The notes: generated by a model not told the origin, from the sequence alone. Shown: positions 16,116 to 26,712, numbered from the stretch's first letter. The stretch is DNA of 64,000 nt from Geothrix rubra (GCF_030268065.1 NZ_BSDD01000002.1:1-64000), one strand, 5' to 3'. Translations and numbers: made by a program.

Positions 16116-19100
16116 CTACTTGGCGGAGCGCGTGTCCGCGTCCACTTCCCGGAGGAGCTCCGCCACGGCGGCCTCCAGCTGCTGGTCGCGCCCGCCCGCC
16201 AGCAGCGCGGGCTGGTTCATGACGGGGAGGTCCGGCTCCAGCTGGGTGTTCTCGCAGAACCGGCCGTCCGGCATGCGCCAGCCGCCCTGGGGGATGCCGA
16301 AGACGAGGGTGGGATCGATCTGCTGCTCCCACCACACGAAGGTGCCGGTGCCCGGCACGGGCATGCCCACGGTGCGGCCCAGGCCCTTGAGCTTGTAGGC
16401 CACGGGGAAGAGGTGCGCGTCGGAGTAGTTCCCCTCGCTCATGAGCACGATGGAGGGCTTGATCCACTTGAGGAGCGGCTCGTGGCCGTAGGCCTGGCCC
16501 CTCGGGATGACGTCGAAATACTTCTTCCCGCTGAGGAAGTCCGAGAGCTGCTCGTGGATGTTGCCGCCGCCGTTGTAGCGGGTGTCCACCACCACGGCCT
16601 CCTTGTCCACGTCGCGGCCCAGCACCTCGTCCATCACGGTGCGCATGCTGGGATCGTTCATGGCCCGCACGTGGACGTAGCCCAGGCGGCCCTTGGAGAG
16701 GCGTTCCACCTCCGCGCGGTTCCGCTCCACCCAGCGTCGGTAGAGCAGCTCACCCTCCTGCTGGGGGGTGATCGGCTTGACCGCCTCGTCCCAGGTGGCC
16801 CCGGTGGCGGGGTCCGCGAAGCTGAGGAGGGTCAGCTGGCCCGCCCGGCGGTTGAGGAGCCGTCCCAGGTCCTCCAGCGAGGCCAGGGACGTGCCGTCGA
16901 TGGCGGTGAGCCGGTGGCCCGCCCGCACGCGGGAGCTGGCCTTGTCCAGGGGCCCGCCCCGGAGCACCTCACCCACCTTCAGCCCCTTGCCGCCGGCGGA
17001 TTCCAGGATGAGGCCCAGGGCGGGCGTGGCGTCCGTGTTCACCTGGGGCGGGTTGTAGCGGCCGCCGGTGTGGGAGGCGTTCAGCTCGCCCAGCATCTCG
17101 CTCAGCAGCTCCTGGAAGTCGTAGTTGTTCTGGATGTAGGGGAGGAAGCGCCGGTAGGCGTCCCGGTAGAAGGTCCAGTCCACGCCGTGGAGGTCGGCTA
17201 CGTAGAACTTCTTCTCCACCTGGCGCCAGGCGTGGTCGAAGATGTAGGCCCGCTCCTCCGCCGGATGCAGCACCATCTCCGTGGCCACGGGCAGGTTCTC
17301 CCGCTTGCCGGCCTCGGCCTCCACCTTGATGAGCTTGCCGTCGGCGAGGACGAAGACGGCCTTGCCGTCCCGGCTCAGCTCCAGCCCCGCGCGCTTGGCG
17401 TCCAGCTTGACCACCAGCTTCGCCTCCCGGCTGCGGAGGTCCACCGACCAGAGGTCGAAGTCCTTCTCGAACCTGGCCAGGTAGAAGAGCTTGTCGAGGC
17501 CCTTGGTCACGGCTCCGTCCGCCAGCGACGCGGAATGCACCGACAGCCGCGCCTTCCGGTCGATGAGGCCATCCCATTCGATGACGACGGGTTCCACCTT
17601 CGCGGCCTGGTCCTTGCCGTTCTCCTTGCCCTTCTCCTTGCCCTTCTCCTTTTCCTTGTCCGCCTCCTTCGCCTTCTCCTTGGCCTGGTCCTCCTTCTCC
17701 TTCACCAGGGCGAAGTCCTCCTTGGAGAGCTGGTAGCGGTCCCAGGCGGCCCGGGTGAGGAAGACGCCGTAGAAGTCCTCCGTGACGCCCTGCTGGGAGA
17801 GGGCGCGGCTGCCGTCCCGCGAGGAGACCCAGTAGACCATCGAGCCGTCCTTGGAGAAGCGGGGGTTCTCGTCCTCGAAGCCGCTCTGGCTGAGGTTGTG
17901 GATGGGGCCGGAGCCGTCGGCGGCCACGAGGCCGATGTCGCGCAGCCAGCCGAGGCCGGTGTTCATGGCGAAGACCAGCCACTTCCCGTCGGGGGACCAG
18001 TCGAAGGACTGGTCGCCGTCGGCGTAGGAGTAGTTCCGGCCCGCGGGCAGCAAGGTGCGGGTCTTCCCGCTGGCGAGGTTCAGTACCTTGAGCGCCGTGC
18101 GCTCCTCCAGGTAGGCCACTTCCGTGCCGTCGGGCGAGAACAGGGGCTGGAACTCCTCGGCGGGGGTGGCGACGAGGGCCTTCTCCTCCAGCCGGGTGGA
18201 GGCGTAGAAGTAGGGCTCCTCCGGCCGCACGATGCGGCGGGTGTAGATGTCCCAGCTGCCGCCCCGCTCGGCGGCGTACAGCAGGGTGCGCCCGTCGGGG
18301 CTGAAGCTGACGCTGCGCTCCTGGCCGGGGGTGTTGGTGATGCGGCGCGTGACCTTCCCGTCCGCGGAGGTGACGAAGATCTCGCCGCGCACGATGAAGG
18401 CGAGCTCCTTCCCGTTGGGGGACACCGCCATCTCCGTCATGGCCCCGTTCACGGGCAGGCTCTTCTCCAGGGAGGCGCGGCCGTCCACGTGGACGGCGAT
18501 GGGCACCTTCCGCGGCTCCCCGCCGGGCGCCAGGGTCCAGATCTCCCCGTCGTAGGCGAAGCAGAGGACATTCCCCCGCGAGGCCGTGAGGAAGCGCACC
18601 GGGTGCTTCGTGAAGTGCGTGAGGGGTGCGGCCTGGTCCGGATGGGCCACCGAGCCCCGGAAGACGTTGAAGGAGCCCCCACGCTCGCTGAGGAAGAAGT
18701 ATCCGTCCGGATCGGAACCGAAGACCGGGTTGCGGTCCTCCCCCTTGAAGGTGGTGAGCTGGGTGAAGGTGCCGGTGGCGGGCTCGAAGCTCCAGATGTC
18801 CCGGGTGACGGCGGAGGTGTGGTGCTTCCGGTACTTGTCCTCGTAGCCCTTGAGGTCCTGGTAGAGGATGCGCCGGCCCGTGGGGTCGTAGGTGGCCGCG
18901 TCCAGGGTGATGTCCGTCAGCAGGCGGGTCCGGTCGCCCTCCCGGGACACCAGGTAGGTCTCGGGGAAGAGCCGGCCGGGGAACTGCCGGCTGGCCGAGG
19001 CGTGGCCCCGGGAGGAGGTGAACAGGATCTCCTGGTCGTCGGGCGTGAAGGCAAAGGGCAGGTCCGGCGCGGCGTGGAAGGTGAGCCGGGTGGCTTCTCC

Positions 19101-19391
19101 GCCCTGGCTGGGCATGACGTAGACATCGAAATTGCCGCTGCGGTCCGAGGCGAAGGCGATCCACCGCCCGTCGTGGCTCCAGACGGGCTGGAAGGAGTAC
19201 GAGCCCCCCACCGTGAGGGGCGTGGCCGTGCCGCCCTCCGCGGGCACCCGGAACAGGTCGCCCTGGTAGGAGAAGACGATGGTCTTCCCGTCCGGCGAGA
19301 GGGCCGGGTAGCGCAGCCACAGGGGATGGTCCTGGGCGGCGGCGCCCACCGCCAGGAAGAGGGCCAGGAACAGAAGGCTGAGGGTCCGCAT
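16116..19391 (-). CDS. Tricorn-like S41 family protease, secreted
   Basis: The 1091-residue protein has a signal peptide (1-20). It has two arrays of WD40-like propeller repeats ('SPDGKTIVFSYQGDLF', 'WSHDGRWIAFASDR' and similar) to about residue 690, a PDZ domain (about 760-850) and an S41 protease core with the probable nucleophile in 'SEGNYSDAHLFP' near residue 984. This is the architecture of bacterial tricorn proteases, which degrade peptides in a closed chamber. A Lys/Glu-rich segment (about 564-597) sits between propeller parts; it is likely a flexible linker. The signal peptide places it in the periplasm or outside, unlike the archaeal cytosolic tricorn. Confidence 0.9.
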   Translation of the reverse strand: MRTLSLLFLALFLAVGAAAQDHPLWLRYPALSPDGKTIVFSYQGDLFRVPAEGGTATPLTVGGSYSFQPVWSHDGRWIAFASDRSGNFDVYVMPSQGGEATRLTFHAAPDLPFAFTPDDQEILFTSSRGHASASRQFPGRLFPETYLVSREGDRTRLLTDITLDAATYDPTGRRILYQDLKGYEDKYRKHHTSAVTRDIWSFEPATGTFTQLTTFKGEDRNPVFGSDPDGYFFLSERGGSFNVFRGSVAHPDQAAPLTHFTKHPVRFLTASRGNVLCFAYDGEIWTLAPGGEPRKVPIAVHVDGRASLEKSLPVNGAMTEMAVSPNGKELAFIVRGEIFVTSADGKVTRRITNTPGQERSVSFSPDGRTLLYAAERGGSWDIYTRRIVRPEEPYFYASTRLEEKALVATPAEEFQPLFSPDGTEVAYLEERTALKVLNLASGKTRTLLPAGRNYSYADGDQSFDWSPDGKWLVFAMNTGLGWLRDIGLVAADGSGPIHNLSQSGFEDENPRFSKDGSMVYWVSSRDGSRALSQQGVTEDFYGVFLTRAAWDRYQLSKEDFALVKEKEDQAKEKAKEADKEKEKGKEKGKENGKDQAAKVEPVVIEWDGLIDRKARLSVHSASLADGAVTKGLDKLFYLARFEKDFDLWSVDLRSREAKLVVKLDAKRAGLELSRDGKAVFVLADGKLIKVEAEAGKRENLPVATEMVLHPAEERAYIFDHAWRQVEKKFYVADLHGVDWTFYRDAYRRFLPYIQNNYDFQELLSEMLGELNASHTGGRYNPPQVNTDATPALGLILESAGGKGLKVGEVLRGGPLDKASSRVRAGHRLTAIDGTSLASLEDLGRLLNRRAGQLTLLSFADPATGATWDEAVKPITPQQEGELLYRRWVERNRAEVERLSKGRLGYVHVRAMNDPSMRTVMDEVLGRDVDKEAVVVDTRYNGGGNIHEQLSDFLSGKKYFDVIPRGQAYGHEPLLKWIKPSIVLMSEGNYSDAHLFPVAYKLKGLGRTVGMPVPGTGTFVWWEQQIDPTLVFGIPQGGWRMPDGRFCENTQLEPDLPVMNQPALLAGGRDQQLEAAVAELLREVDADTRSAK

Positions 19392-19472
19392 GGATCACCT
19401 TGTGAGGTATGTGGTGGTCCCACCCTACCGCGCCTCGCCCGCCGGCGCATCCCCCTGGCGGCGGAAAAGGAA

Positions 19473-19787
<315 letters not shown>

Positions 19788-19850
19788 AAGGCCTTCCAGA
19801 TTACCTGTGGGGCCCCAGGGGCACAAGGCTCCTTGTCCCGGACAGGGAAC

Positions 19851-20079
19851 CGCCCCGCGGGCACGGGGCGTGACTGGCGGGTGAGGGATTCGCTACGGCC
19901 CTCCGGGCCTCCGCTCCGCGCGAATCGCGGGGCGTCCTGTCCCGGGTCCGACAGCCCCCCGGGCTGTCTCCCCGGGCCAACACAGACGCCAGCGATTCAG
20001 CGACTTCGAATCCCTCCCCTTCCGCCCATAAGAACGCCCCGCGGGCGCGGGGCGTGACTGGCGGAAGGTGAGGGATTCG
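19851..20079 (-). repeat. tRNA-Ser(UGA) tail element, related to the one behind tRNA-Ser(GCU)
   Basis: The block of GC-rich hairpin plus tRNA 3' end is present twice, at 19851-19892 and 20035-20079, differing by a 3-base indel and one substitution. An inverted tail (GGCGGAAGG... AGGGATTCGAA on the minus strand) follows the tRNA hairpin. The core with hairpin GACAGCCC (19950-19957) / GGGCTGTC (19961-19968) and flanking GTCGCTGAATCGC matches the other element closely. Confidence 0.75.
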
Positions 20080-20148
20080 AACCCCCGGCGGGCTCTCACC
20101 CGCGCTCGTTTTCAAGACGAGAGCCTTAAACCACTCGGCCAACCTTCC
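20059..20148 (-). tRNA. tRNA-Ser (anticodon UGA), CCA encoded
   Basis: On the minus strand it starts GGAAGGTTGGCCGAGTGG. The acceptor GGAAGGT/ACCTTCC closes at 20148 and 20063. The anticodon loop CTTGAAA between CTCGT-type stem strands gives UGA. A long variable arm and the T-arm GGTTCGAATCC are present. Discriminator G is at 20062, with encoded CCA at 20061-20059. Confidence 0.95.
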
Positions 20149-20270
20149 TGGCAAGGACCGTCCGGCGGAGCCGGCGATCCCCCAGTCTAGCGGAGGCCCC
20201 GCCGGGACGGCCCCGAACCCGCTGCCCCATCCGGGCGGCTCCTGGTACTGTTGGAACACGGAGGACCCCG

Positions 20271-20696
20271 ATGGCCCAGACGCGCCTGACCCTTTTCGCA
20301 TCCATGCTCACCCTGGCCGCCCTGGCCGGCTGCAACCAGAACCGCACGGTGAACGCGGCCGCGGCCCCCGCGGCCGCCGCCCCGGCCCCCCAGCCCATGG
20401 CCCCCATGATGGGCGGCGCCCCCATGGGCGAGGCCCCGGCGGCCGGCCCCACCGCCACCGGCACCGTGGTGGAGACCATGGACGCCTCCACCTACACCTA
20501 CGTGCGCGTGAAGACGGCCACGGGGGACATCTGGGCCGCCGCCAACCAGTTCAAGGTGGCCGTGGGCGACCAGGTGGTGGTGCCCCTGAACATGCCCATG
20601 CAGAACTTCCACAGCGGCACCCTGAAGCGCACCTTCCCCATGATCTACTTCGCCTCCCACATCGACCGGGTGGGCGGCGCCGCGCCGAAGAAGTAG
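20271..20696 (+). CDS. Lipoprotein with NrfJ-like domain
   Basis: The 141-residue protein has a lipoprotein signal (AALAGC, Cys21), then a low-complexity Ala/Pro/Met-rich linker (28-58), then a small beta-barrel-like domain. That domain reads 'GTVVETMDASTYTYVRVKT', 'WAAANQFKVAVGDQVVVPLNMPM' and 'NFHSGTLKRTFPMIYFAS', which match NrfJ-type proteins found with cytochrome c nitrite reductase genes in Geobacter-like bacteria. The role of NrfJ is not established. No cytochrome genes are nearby. Confidence 0.78.
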   Translation: MAQTRLTLFASMLTLAALAGCNQNRTVNAAAAPAAAAPAPQPMAPMMGGAPMGEAPAAGPTATGTVVETMDASTYTYVRVKTATGDIWAAANQFKVAVGDQVVVPLNMPMQNFHSGTLKRTFPMIYFASHIDRVGGAAPKK

Positions 20697-20793
20697 CCCG
20701 GACCGCGCCCGGAAGGCCCGGATATCCAGGGTGGGATCGCTCGAAGGCGAAGACTAGACTGATGGGGTCTGGTCTTCGCCCTCTGGAGTCTCC

Positions 20794-21951
20794 ATGCCCT
20801 TCCGCCGCCTGATCGCCCCCCTGCTCATCCTCGCCGCCGGTCTCGCCTGCGGGGGGGGCGGCGGCGACATCCGCTGGGGCGGGGGGGCCACCGGCACCCT
20901 CGTGGTCCGGCTCGGGTCCGACAGCTTCCCCGGCTACGACCAGGCGGTCGTGAGCCTGGAGAAGGTGGAGGGGACCCTGGACGGCTCGACCTGGACGCCC
21001 CTCGGGACGGTGCAGGCCACCTACGACCTGATGGCCCTCCAGAACGGGAACAGCACGGTGATCCTGCCCGCCGCCTCCGTCCCCGCCGGGACCTACAGCC
21101 AGTTCCGCCTCACCTGGGCCACGAAGAACTACGCGAACCCGATCAACCTGGCGGCCTACGTCGTCCCCACGGGAGCCGCCACCGGCCAGCCCATGGGCAT
21201 GCCCACCACCACCATCCTCCCCGGCCCGGTGACCGTGCCCTCGGGCGGCAGCGCCACGGCGCAGCTCATGCTCTCCGGGCAGCAGGCGGTGCAGGCCCGG
21301 CCCGGCACCTCCCCCTACACCTTCCAGCCGACGGGACAGGCCTTCGACACGACGAAGGTGGCCAGCATCGCCGGGAAGCTGCTCGACGGCACCACGCCCC
21401 TGGCGGGCACGGAGGTGTTCGCCGAGACCCTGGACGGCAGCCTCACCGTGCCCACGATCCAGCGGCGCGCCTTCACCGACGCTGCCGGCAACTACCTCCT
21501 CGAGGCCCTGCCCGCGAGCACCAACACGGCCTACTACGTGGTGGCCCAGCCGGGGAACGCCGTGGCCACCTATGCGGCCCAGGCGGCGACCCCCGTCATC
21601 GTCACCTCCGCCAGCGCCTACACGGCCAACCTCGCCTTCAGCGGGCCCACGGCGCCCGGCGCCCTGACCCTCACCCTCACCCCCGCCTCCACGGCCACCC
21701 AGGGCACCTGGGGCGAGCTCCGGCAGACCCTCCCCACGGGCACCTCCGGCGCCGCCATCCTGATCATCCGGTCCCAGACCGCGGCGTCGGGCCTGTCCCA
21801 GGACCAGGTCTACTTCACCGCCCTCCCGCCCGGCATCTACGGCGTGGCCGCCCAGCGCAGCACCTCCGGCGCGGCCCCGGTCACCGTGAAGGCCGCCACC
21901 ACCCAGGCCGTGACGGCCGGCGCCACGACGACCACCACGCTCAGCTACTGA
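20794..21951 (+). CDS. DUF4382-domain lipoprotein
   Basis: The 385-residue protein has a lipoprotein signal ending at Cys19 (AGLAC) followed by a Gly-rich stretch. Residues ~33-165 resemble DUF4382 ('GTLVVRLGSDSFPGYDQAVVSLEKVE' and the 'VPAGTYSQFRLTW' turn). A carboxypeptidase-regulatory-like repeat follows near 190-255 ('SIAGKLLDGTTPLAGTEVFAE' to 'GNYLLEALPA'). It is likely a surface or periplasmic binding protein. A hairpin (GGCGAAGAC 20746-20754 with GTCTTCGCC 20772-20780) lies just before its ribosome site and may affect translation. A strong terminator follows. Confidence 0.8.
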   Translation: MPFRRLIAPLLILAAGLACGGGGGDIRWGGGATGTLVVRLGSDSFPGYDQAVVSLEKVEGTLDGSTWTPLGTVQATYDLMALQNGNSTVILPAASVPAGTYSQFRLTWATKNYANPINLAAYVVPTGAATGQPMGMPTTTILPGPVTVPSGGSATAQLMLSGQQAVQARPGTSPYTFQPTGQAFDTTKVASIAGKLLDGTTPLAGTEVFAETLDGSLTVPTIQRRAFTDAAGNYLLEALPASTNTAYYVVAQPGNAVATYAAQAATPVIVTSASAYTANLAFSGPTAPGALTLTLTPASTATQGTWGELRQTLPTGTSGAAILIIRSQTAASGLSQDQVYFTALPPGIYGVAAQRSTSGAAPVTVKAATTQAVTAGATTTTTLSY

Positions 21952-21963
21952 TCGGGCCTTGGC

Positions 21964-21999
21964 AACGGAAACGCCCGCCGGATGGCGGGCGTTTCCGTT
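21964..21999. terminator. Bidirectional terminator between the DUF4382 gene and ilvE
   Basis: AACGGAAACGCCCGCC (21964-21979) and GGCGGGCGTTTCCGTT (21984-21999) pair perfectly around GGAT. It separates convergent genes. Confidence 0.88.
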
Positions 22000-22015
22000 G
22001 GGGGCCTGGAAGCGG

Positions 22016-23125
22016 TCAGATGACCCGGTGCATCCAGCCATGGGGATCCGGGGCGGCACCGTGCTGGAGGTCGAGGAGCACCTGGCGCAGCTTCGCGGCC
22101 ACAGGGCCGGTCTCGCCGCCGTTCACCAGCCAGTCGCCCTTGCGGGACTTCACGCGGCCGATGGGCGTGATGACGGCCGCGGTGCCGCAGGCGAAGGCCT
22201 CGGTCATGCGGCCCTCCTTCAGGGCCGCCTCCCACTCGTCGGTGCTGATCTTCCGCTCCTCCGCCCGGAAGCCCTGGTCCTTGGCCAGCTGCAGGAGGCT
22301 GTCGCGGGTGACCCCGGGCAGCAGGGATCCGGTGAGCTCGGGGGTGACCACCACCGTCTCGCCCTTCTCCTGGTAGACGAAGAAGATGTTCATGCCACCC
22401 ATCTCCTCGATGTACTTGCGGTGGATGGCATCCAGCCAGACCACCTGGTCGCAGCCCTCGCCCTTGGCCTGGCGCTGGGCCACGAGGCTGGCGGCATAGT
22501 TGCCGGCGCACTTCGCGAAGCCCGTGCCGCCGGGCGCGGCGCGGACGTAGTCCTCGGAGATCCAGACCGTCACCGGCTTCACGCCCTGGGCGAAGTAGGC
22601 GCCGCTGGGGCTCGCGATGAGGAGGAACAGGTACTCGTTGCTGGGCCGCACGCCCAGGGCGGCCTCGGTGGCGATCATCAGGGGCCGCAGGTAGAGGCTC
22701 TCGCCGATGGCGCCGGGGATCCAGGCGCGGTCCTGGCGGATCAAGGCGTAGGCCGCCTCGAGGAACAGGGCCTCGGGCAGCTCGGGCATGGCCAGGCGGC
22801 GCGCGGAGGCCTGGAACCGGCGGGCGTTGGCCTCGGGCCGGAAGGTGGCCACGCCGCCGTCCTTCTGGGCGTAGGCCTTGAAGCCCTCGAAGATGGCCTG
22901 GCCGTAGTGCAGCACGGAGGAGGCGGGATCCATCGCGAGGGGGCCGTAGGCCTTCAGCTCGCCCCGGCCCCAGCCCTCGCCCTCCTTGTAGGGGATCACC
23001 ACCATGTGGTCCGTGAACATGCGGCCGAAGCCCGGGTTCGTCATCTTCCGGGCCCGCTCCTCGGCGCTGGCGGCATGGTCCGAGGGGCGGATCTCAAGGG
23101 TCGGCGTGGACGTCGCGGTGCTCAT
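22016..23125 (-). CDS. ilvE: Branched-chain amino acid aminotransferase
   Basis: This PLP enzyme interconverts Leu, Ile and Val with their keto acids. At 369 residues it is the longer type II BCAT. Signatures are 'LHYGQAIFEGFKAY', 'YLRPLMIAT', the PLP lysine Lys205 in 'GFAKCAGNYAAS', 'DQVVWLDA' and 'FFVYQ'. The C-terminal 'EAFACGTAAVITPIGRV' is the phosphate-binding region. It starts 30 bases before the MocR-type gene's stop in the same direction, so the two may be cotranscribed. Confidence 0.95.
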   Translation of the reverse strand: MSTATSTPTLEIRPSDHAASAEERARKMTNPGFGRMFTDHMVVIPYKEGEGWGRGELKAYGPLAMDPASSVLHYGQAIFEGFKAYAQKDGGVATFRPEANARRFQASARRLAMPELPEALFLEAAYALIRQDRAWIPGAIGESLYLRPLMIATEAALGVRPSNEYLFLLIASPSGAYFAQGVKPVTVWISEDYVRAAPGGTGFAKCAGNYAASLVAQRQAKGEGCDQVVWLDAIHRKYIEEMGGMNIFFVYQEKGETVVVTPELTGSLLPGVTRDSLLQLAKDQGFRAEERKISTDEWEAALKEGRMTEAFACGTAAVITPIGRVKSRKGDWLVNGGETGPVAAKLRQVLLDLQHGAAPDPHGWMHRVI

Positions 23126-23154
23126 GGAGGCTCCTTGGGAGAAGGCTGACCGGC

Positions 23155-24618
23155 TCAGGTCCGGCGCGCCAGGTGGCCCAGGCGCGCGATGGCGTCCCGG
23201 GTGACCGCAGGGTCGTGGGTGGAGAAGTTCAGGCGGAGGCAGTTGGTGCCCCGGCCATCCGCGAAGAAGAGCGGGCCGGGCGCGAAGCCCAGCCCGTGCT
23301 GGAGGGCGTCCCGGTGGAGGTCCATGGCCGAGTAGCCCTCGGGCAGCACCACCCAGAGGTGCATGCCCCCCTTCGGTTCCGAGACCTGGGTGCCGGGCGG
23401 GAAGTGCTCGACCACGGCCCCGTACATCGCGTCGCGCCGCTCCTTGAGGGCGCGGCGGAGGCGGACCAGATGGCGGCGGAAGCCCCCGTTGTCCAGGAAC
23501 CGCGCCACCACCTCCTGGGTGAGGGTGGGCAGCGCGATGGTGTGGACCTCCTGGATGGGGGCCAGGCGGCGGAGGATGTCCTCCTTCGCGATGAGGTAGC
23601 CCAGGCGCAGGCCCGCGGCCAGGGACTTGGAGAAGCTGCCCACGTGGATGACGTGGTCGGCGTCCGGCAGGCGGCGGAAGGGCGGCAGGGAGTTGCCGGT
23701 GAAGCGCAGGTCGCCGTAGGCCGAATCCGCCACCAGCACCACGCCCTGGGCCCGGGTGAGCGCCAGCACCCGCTCGCGCCGGCCCTTGGAGAGGGTCATG
23801 CCGGTGGGGTTGTGGAAGCTGGGCACGGTGAACAGGAGTTTGGCCTCGCTGCGCTGGAGCGCCGAGGCCAGGCGCTCCGGATCCAGGCCCTGCCGGTCAA
23901 CGGGCACGGGCACGGGCTCGCGGCCCAGGGCCCGGATGAGGGCCAGGATGCCCAGGTAGCAGGGGCTCTCCACCAGCACGCGATCGCCGGGCACGGTGAG
24001 GGATTCCAGGGCCAGGGCCAGGCCCGCCTGGGCGCCGGGGAGGGCGCGGATGCCCCAGCCCGCGTCGATGGGATCGCCCTCGGAGGCCAGCCAGTTCGAC
24101 ACGGCATCCAGGTAGGGCCGGTGGCCCGAGGGCGCCGCGTAGACCCAGGCCTCGGGGCCCAGGTCCTTCATCACCTGGACCGTGAGACGGCGGAGCTGCT
24201 CGCCCGGCAGCAGGTCCGAGGGGATGAACCCCGCGGAGAAGCTGACGAGGTGCTGGTCCTGGGCCCGCTCAAGGGTCTCCCCGATCCAGGAGCCCAGCTC
24301 GCCCTCGTGGACGAGGAGGGGCGACCCCTCGAAGGGGAACTCGCCCGAGCTGCGCAGGCCCGGGGCCTCCGGCAGCCGCGGGGCCACGAAGCTGCCCCGG
24401 CCCTGCACGGTCTGGATCCAGCCGGTGCGCTTGAGCCCGGCCAGGGCCTTCAGCACCGTGAGGCGGTGCACCCCCCAGCGCCCGGCCAGCTCCGGCACCG
24501 CGGGAAGCCGGGTGCCCGGCCGCCACTCGCCCTGCTGGATGAGCCCCCGCAGCTGGCGCTGCAGCTGGAGGTACAGGGGGCTGGAGGCGCCCGGATCGAG
24601 GGTGGGGTCGAGGACCAT
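23155..24618 (-). CDS. MocR-type (GntR plus aminotransferase) regulator
   Basis: The 487-residue protein has an N-terminal winged helix of the GntR family (about 10-80: 'LYLQLQRQLRGLIQQGEWRPGTRLPAVPELAGRWGVHRLTVLKAL'-type pattern) and a class I aminotransferase-like domain (100-480). The PLP lysine is in 'GSFSKSLAAGLRLGYL'. MocR regulators use PLP-bound amino acids to control transcription of nearby metabolic genes. The location directly upstream of ilvE suggests control of amino acid metabolism. The divergent intergenic region (24619-24800) has tttttggtatgaaatcac, a possible operator or promoter. Confidence 0.9.
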   Translation of the reverse strand: MVLDPTLDPGASSPLYLQLQRQLRGLIQQGEWRPGTRLPAVPELAGRWGVHRLTVLKALAGLKRTGWIQTVQGRGSFVAPRLPEAPGLRSSGEFPFEGSPLLVHEGELGSWIGETLERAQDQHLVSFSAGFIPSDLLPGEQLRRLTVQVMKDLGPEAWVYAAPSGHRPYLDAVSNWLASEGDPIDAGWGIRALPGAQAGLALALESLTVPGDRVLVESPCYLGILALIRALGREPVPVPVDRQGLDPERLASALQRSEAKLLFTVPSFHNPTGMTLSKGRRERVLALTRAQGVVLVADSAYGDLRFTGNSLPPFRRLPDADHVIHVGSFSKSLAAGLRLGYLIAKEDILRRLAPIQEVHTIALPTLTQEVVARFLDNGGFRRHLVRLRRALKERRDAMYGAVVEHFPPGTQVSEPKGGMHLWVVLPEGYSAMDLHRDALQHGLGFAPGPLFFADGRGTNCLRLNFSTHDPAVTRDAIARLGHLARRT

Positions 24619-24800
24619 GACCCCACCAGGATCGGATGATCCCCGGCCGCATCCAGCATTTTTGGTATGAAATCACAGCCCTGGACAGACCGGCCGAGCA
24701 GGGAGGCCCAGAAACCCCCGGCTGCCAGACCGCCCTAGACCACCGGGGCGCCTCAACCAAGCCGCCCGCCCGGCGTCCATAATGGGTGCCCGGAGGTTCC

Positions 24801-25346
24801 ATGACCGCGTTCCGCCTCTCTCCCGCCCTGCTCACCCTGGCCCTCCTCACGGGCTGCGCGGGCTACCAGGTCCGCTACGACTACGACGTGACCGCCACCT
24901 TCGCCCGGTACAAGACCTTCGACTACTACACCTCCAAGAAGGGCACCGGCGGCACCAGCAGCCTCATGGACACGCGGGTGAAGGCCGCCCTGGAGCGGGA
25001 ACTCCAGACCAAGGGCTACGTGCTGGAGACCAAGGCCGATCCCGACTTCCTCGTGACCTACTACCCCATCGTGCGGGAGCGGCGCTACCGCACCACCACC
25101 CACGTGGGCGGCTACTGGGGCTGGGGCTTCCGCCCCTTCTACGGCGGCGTGGGCACCAGCGTGAGCCAGGTCCACAGCTACAAGGAAGGCACCATCGTCA
25201 TCGAGATCGTGGACTTCAAGACCAACAAGCTGATCTGGCAGGGCGCCGCGGACGGGGCCCTCACCGGCCTCAGCGACCCCGAGGACGCCAACGAGGTGGT
25301 GGGCCGGGCGGTCCACGACATCCTCGCCAAGTTCCCGCCGAAGTAG
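24801..25346 (+). CDS. DUF4136-domain lipoprotein
   Basis: The start at 24801 is preferred over 24786 because GGAGG lies directly upstream. The 181-residue protein has a lipobox (LLTGC, Cys18) and then the DUF4136 pattern: 'YDYDVTATFARYKTFDYY', 'VKAALERELQTKGYVL', 'DFLVTYY' and the C-terminal 'GTIVIEIVDFKTNKLIWQGAADG'. A Tyr/Trp/Gly-rich loop ('GGYWGWGFRPFYGG') lies in the middle. DUF4136 proteins are outer-membrane lipoproteins of unknown function common in Acidobacteriota, Bacteroidota and Proteobacteria. Confidence 0.88.
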   Translation: MTAFRLSPALLTLALLTGCAGYQVRYDYDVTATFARYKTFDYYTSKKGTGGTSSLMDTRVKAALERELQTKGYVLETKADPDFLVTYYPIVRERRYRTTTHVGGYWGWGFRPFYGGVGTSVSQVHSYKEGTIVIEIVDFKTNKLIWQGAADGALTGLSDPEDANEVVGRAVHDILAKFPPK

Positions 25347-25354
25347 CCGAGGGC

Positions 25355-26074
25355 TCAGAGGTCCTTCACGAAGGGGCTGAAGTCCGTCCCCTCGTCGTAG
25401 ACGTCCACGCCTTCCGTGCGCTTCAGGAAGCCCACCACGGCGTAGGTGAGGGGCGTCGCCAGGGCCTCGTAGACGACCTTGAAGAGGTAGCCGCTGCCGG
25501 CCATCACGAGGATCGTCTTCACGGGCAGGGTGAACGCGAAGAGCCCGAAGGTCACCACCAGGCTGTCCACGGCCTGCCCGGCCACGGTGCTGCCGAGGGT
25601 GCGGGTCCAGAGCCAGCGGCCCCCGGTCCACAGCTTCATCCTGGCCATGACGTAGCTGTTGACGAACTCGCCGATCCAGAAGGCGGCGAGGCTCGCCAGG
25701 ATGCCCCGGGTGGCGGTGCCGAACACGAGCTCGAAGGCCCGCTGGTTCTCCCTCGGCCAGTCGGGCGCGGCGGGCAGCCACACCATGAACAGGGCGAAGG
25801 CCCCCATCAGCAGGCTGGCCAGGAAGGCGATCCAGATGGCCCGGCGGGCGCCCCCGTAGCCGTACACCTCCGTGAAGACGTCCCCGAAGATGTAGGTGAT
25901 GGGAAAGAGCAGCTGGGCGCCGCTGAAGATGAAGGGCCCGATCTGGGTGGGCTTCGGGCCCACCAGGTTGCTGATGAGCAGCACCACCACGTAGACGTGG
26001 ACCAGCAGCTCGTAGTGGCGGAAGGCGGCCAGGCGGTGGTCCCGCGCGGTGATCTTCTGGAGCAGGGTGGTCAA
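25355..26074 (-). CDS. yhhQ: Queuosine precursor transporter (YhhQ family)
   Basis: YhhQ family proteins import preQ0/preQ1 for tRNA queuosine. The 239-residue protein has about six membrane helices and the family features '[38 protein letters not shown]' (with Asp and Glu in the membrane) and '[21 protein letters not shown]'. The start is TTG at 26074, with GGAG five bases upstream; longer in-frame starts extend into the intergenic region. It converges with the DUF4136 gene and diverges from tpx. Confidence 0.88.
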   Translation of the reverse strand: MTTLLQKITARDHRLAAFRHYELLVHVYVVVLLISNLVGPKPTQIGPFIFSGAQLLFPITYIFGDVFTEVYGYGGARRAIWIAFLASLLMGAFALFMVWLPAAPDWPRENQRAFELVFGTATRGILASLAAFWIGEFVNSYVMARMKLWTGGRWLWTRTLGSTVAGQAVDSLVVTFGLFAFTLPVKTILVMAGSGYLFKVVYEALATPLTYAVVGFLKRTEGVDVYDEGTDFSPFVKDL

Positions 26075-26173
26075 GGCGACTCCGGGGCTTCGATGGTCCA
26101 GCCTACCTTCACCTTGGCAGTTCCGGACCTGCGCAAGGCCTGGACACCCCTGGGCAATTCCCGCCAAAGATTC

Positions 26174-26191
26174 CCAGGTTGGGTAACCTGG
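26174..26191. promoter_or_regulatory. Inverted repeat in the tpx upstream region
   Basis: CCAGGTT (26174-26180) and AACCTGG (26185-26191) form a perfect palindrome around GGGT, 24 bases before the tpx start. It could be an operator or a short 5' hairpin. Confidence 0.4.
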
Positions 26192-26214
26192 AGGTTCTCC
26201 ACAGGAGCATCTCC

Positions 26215-26712
<498 letters not shown>
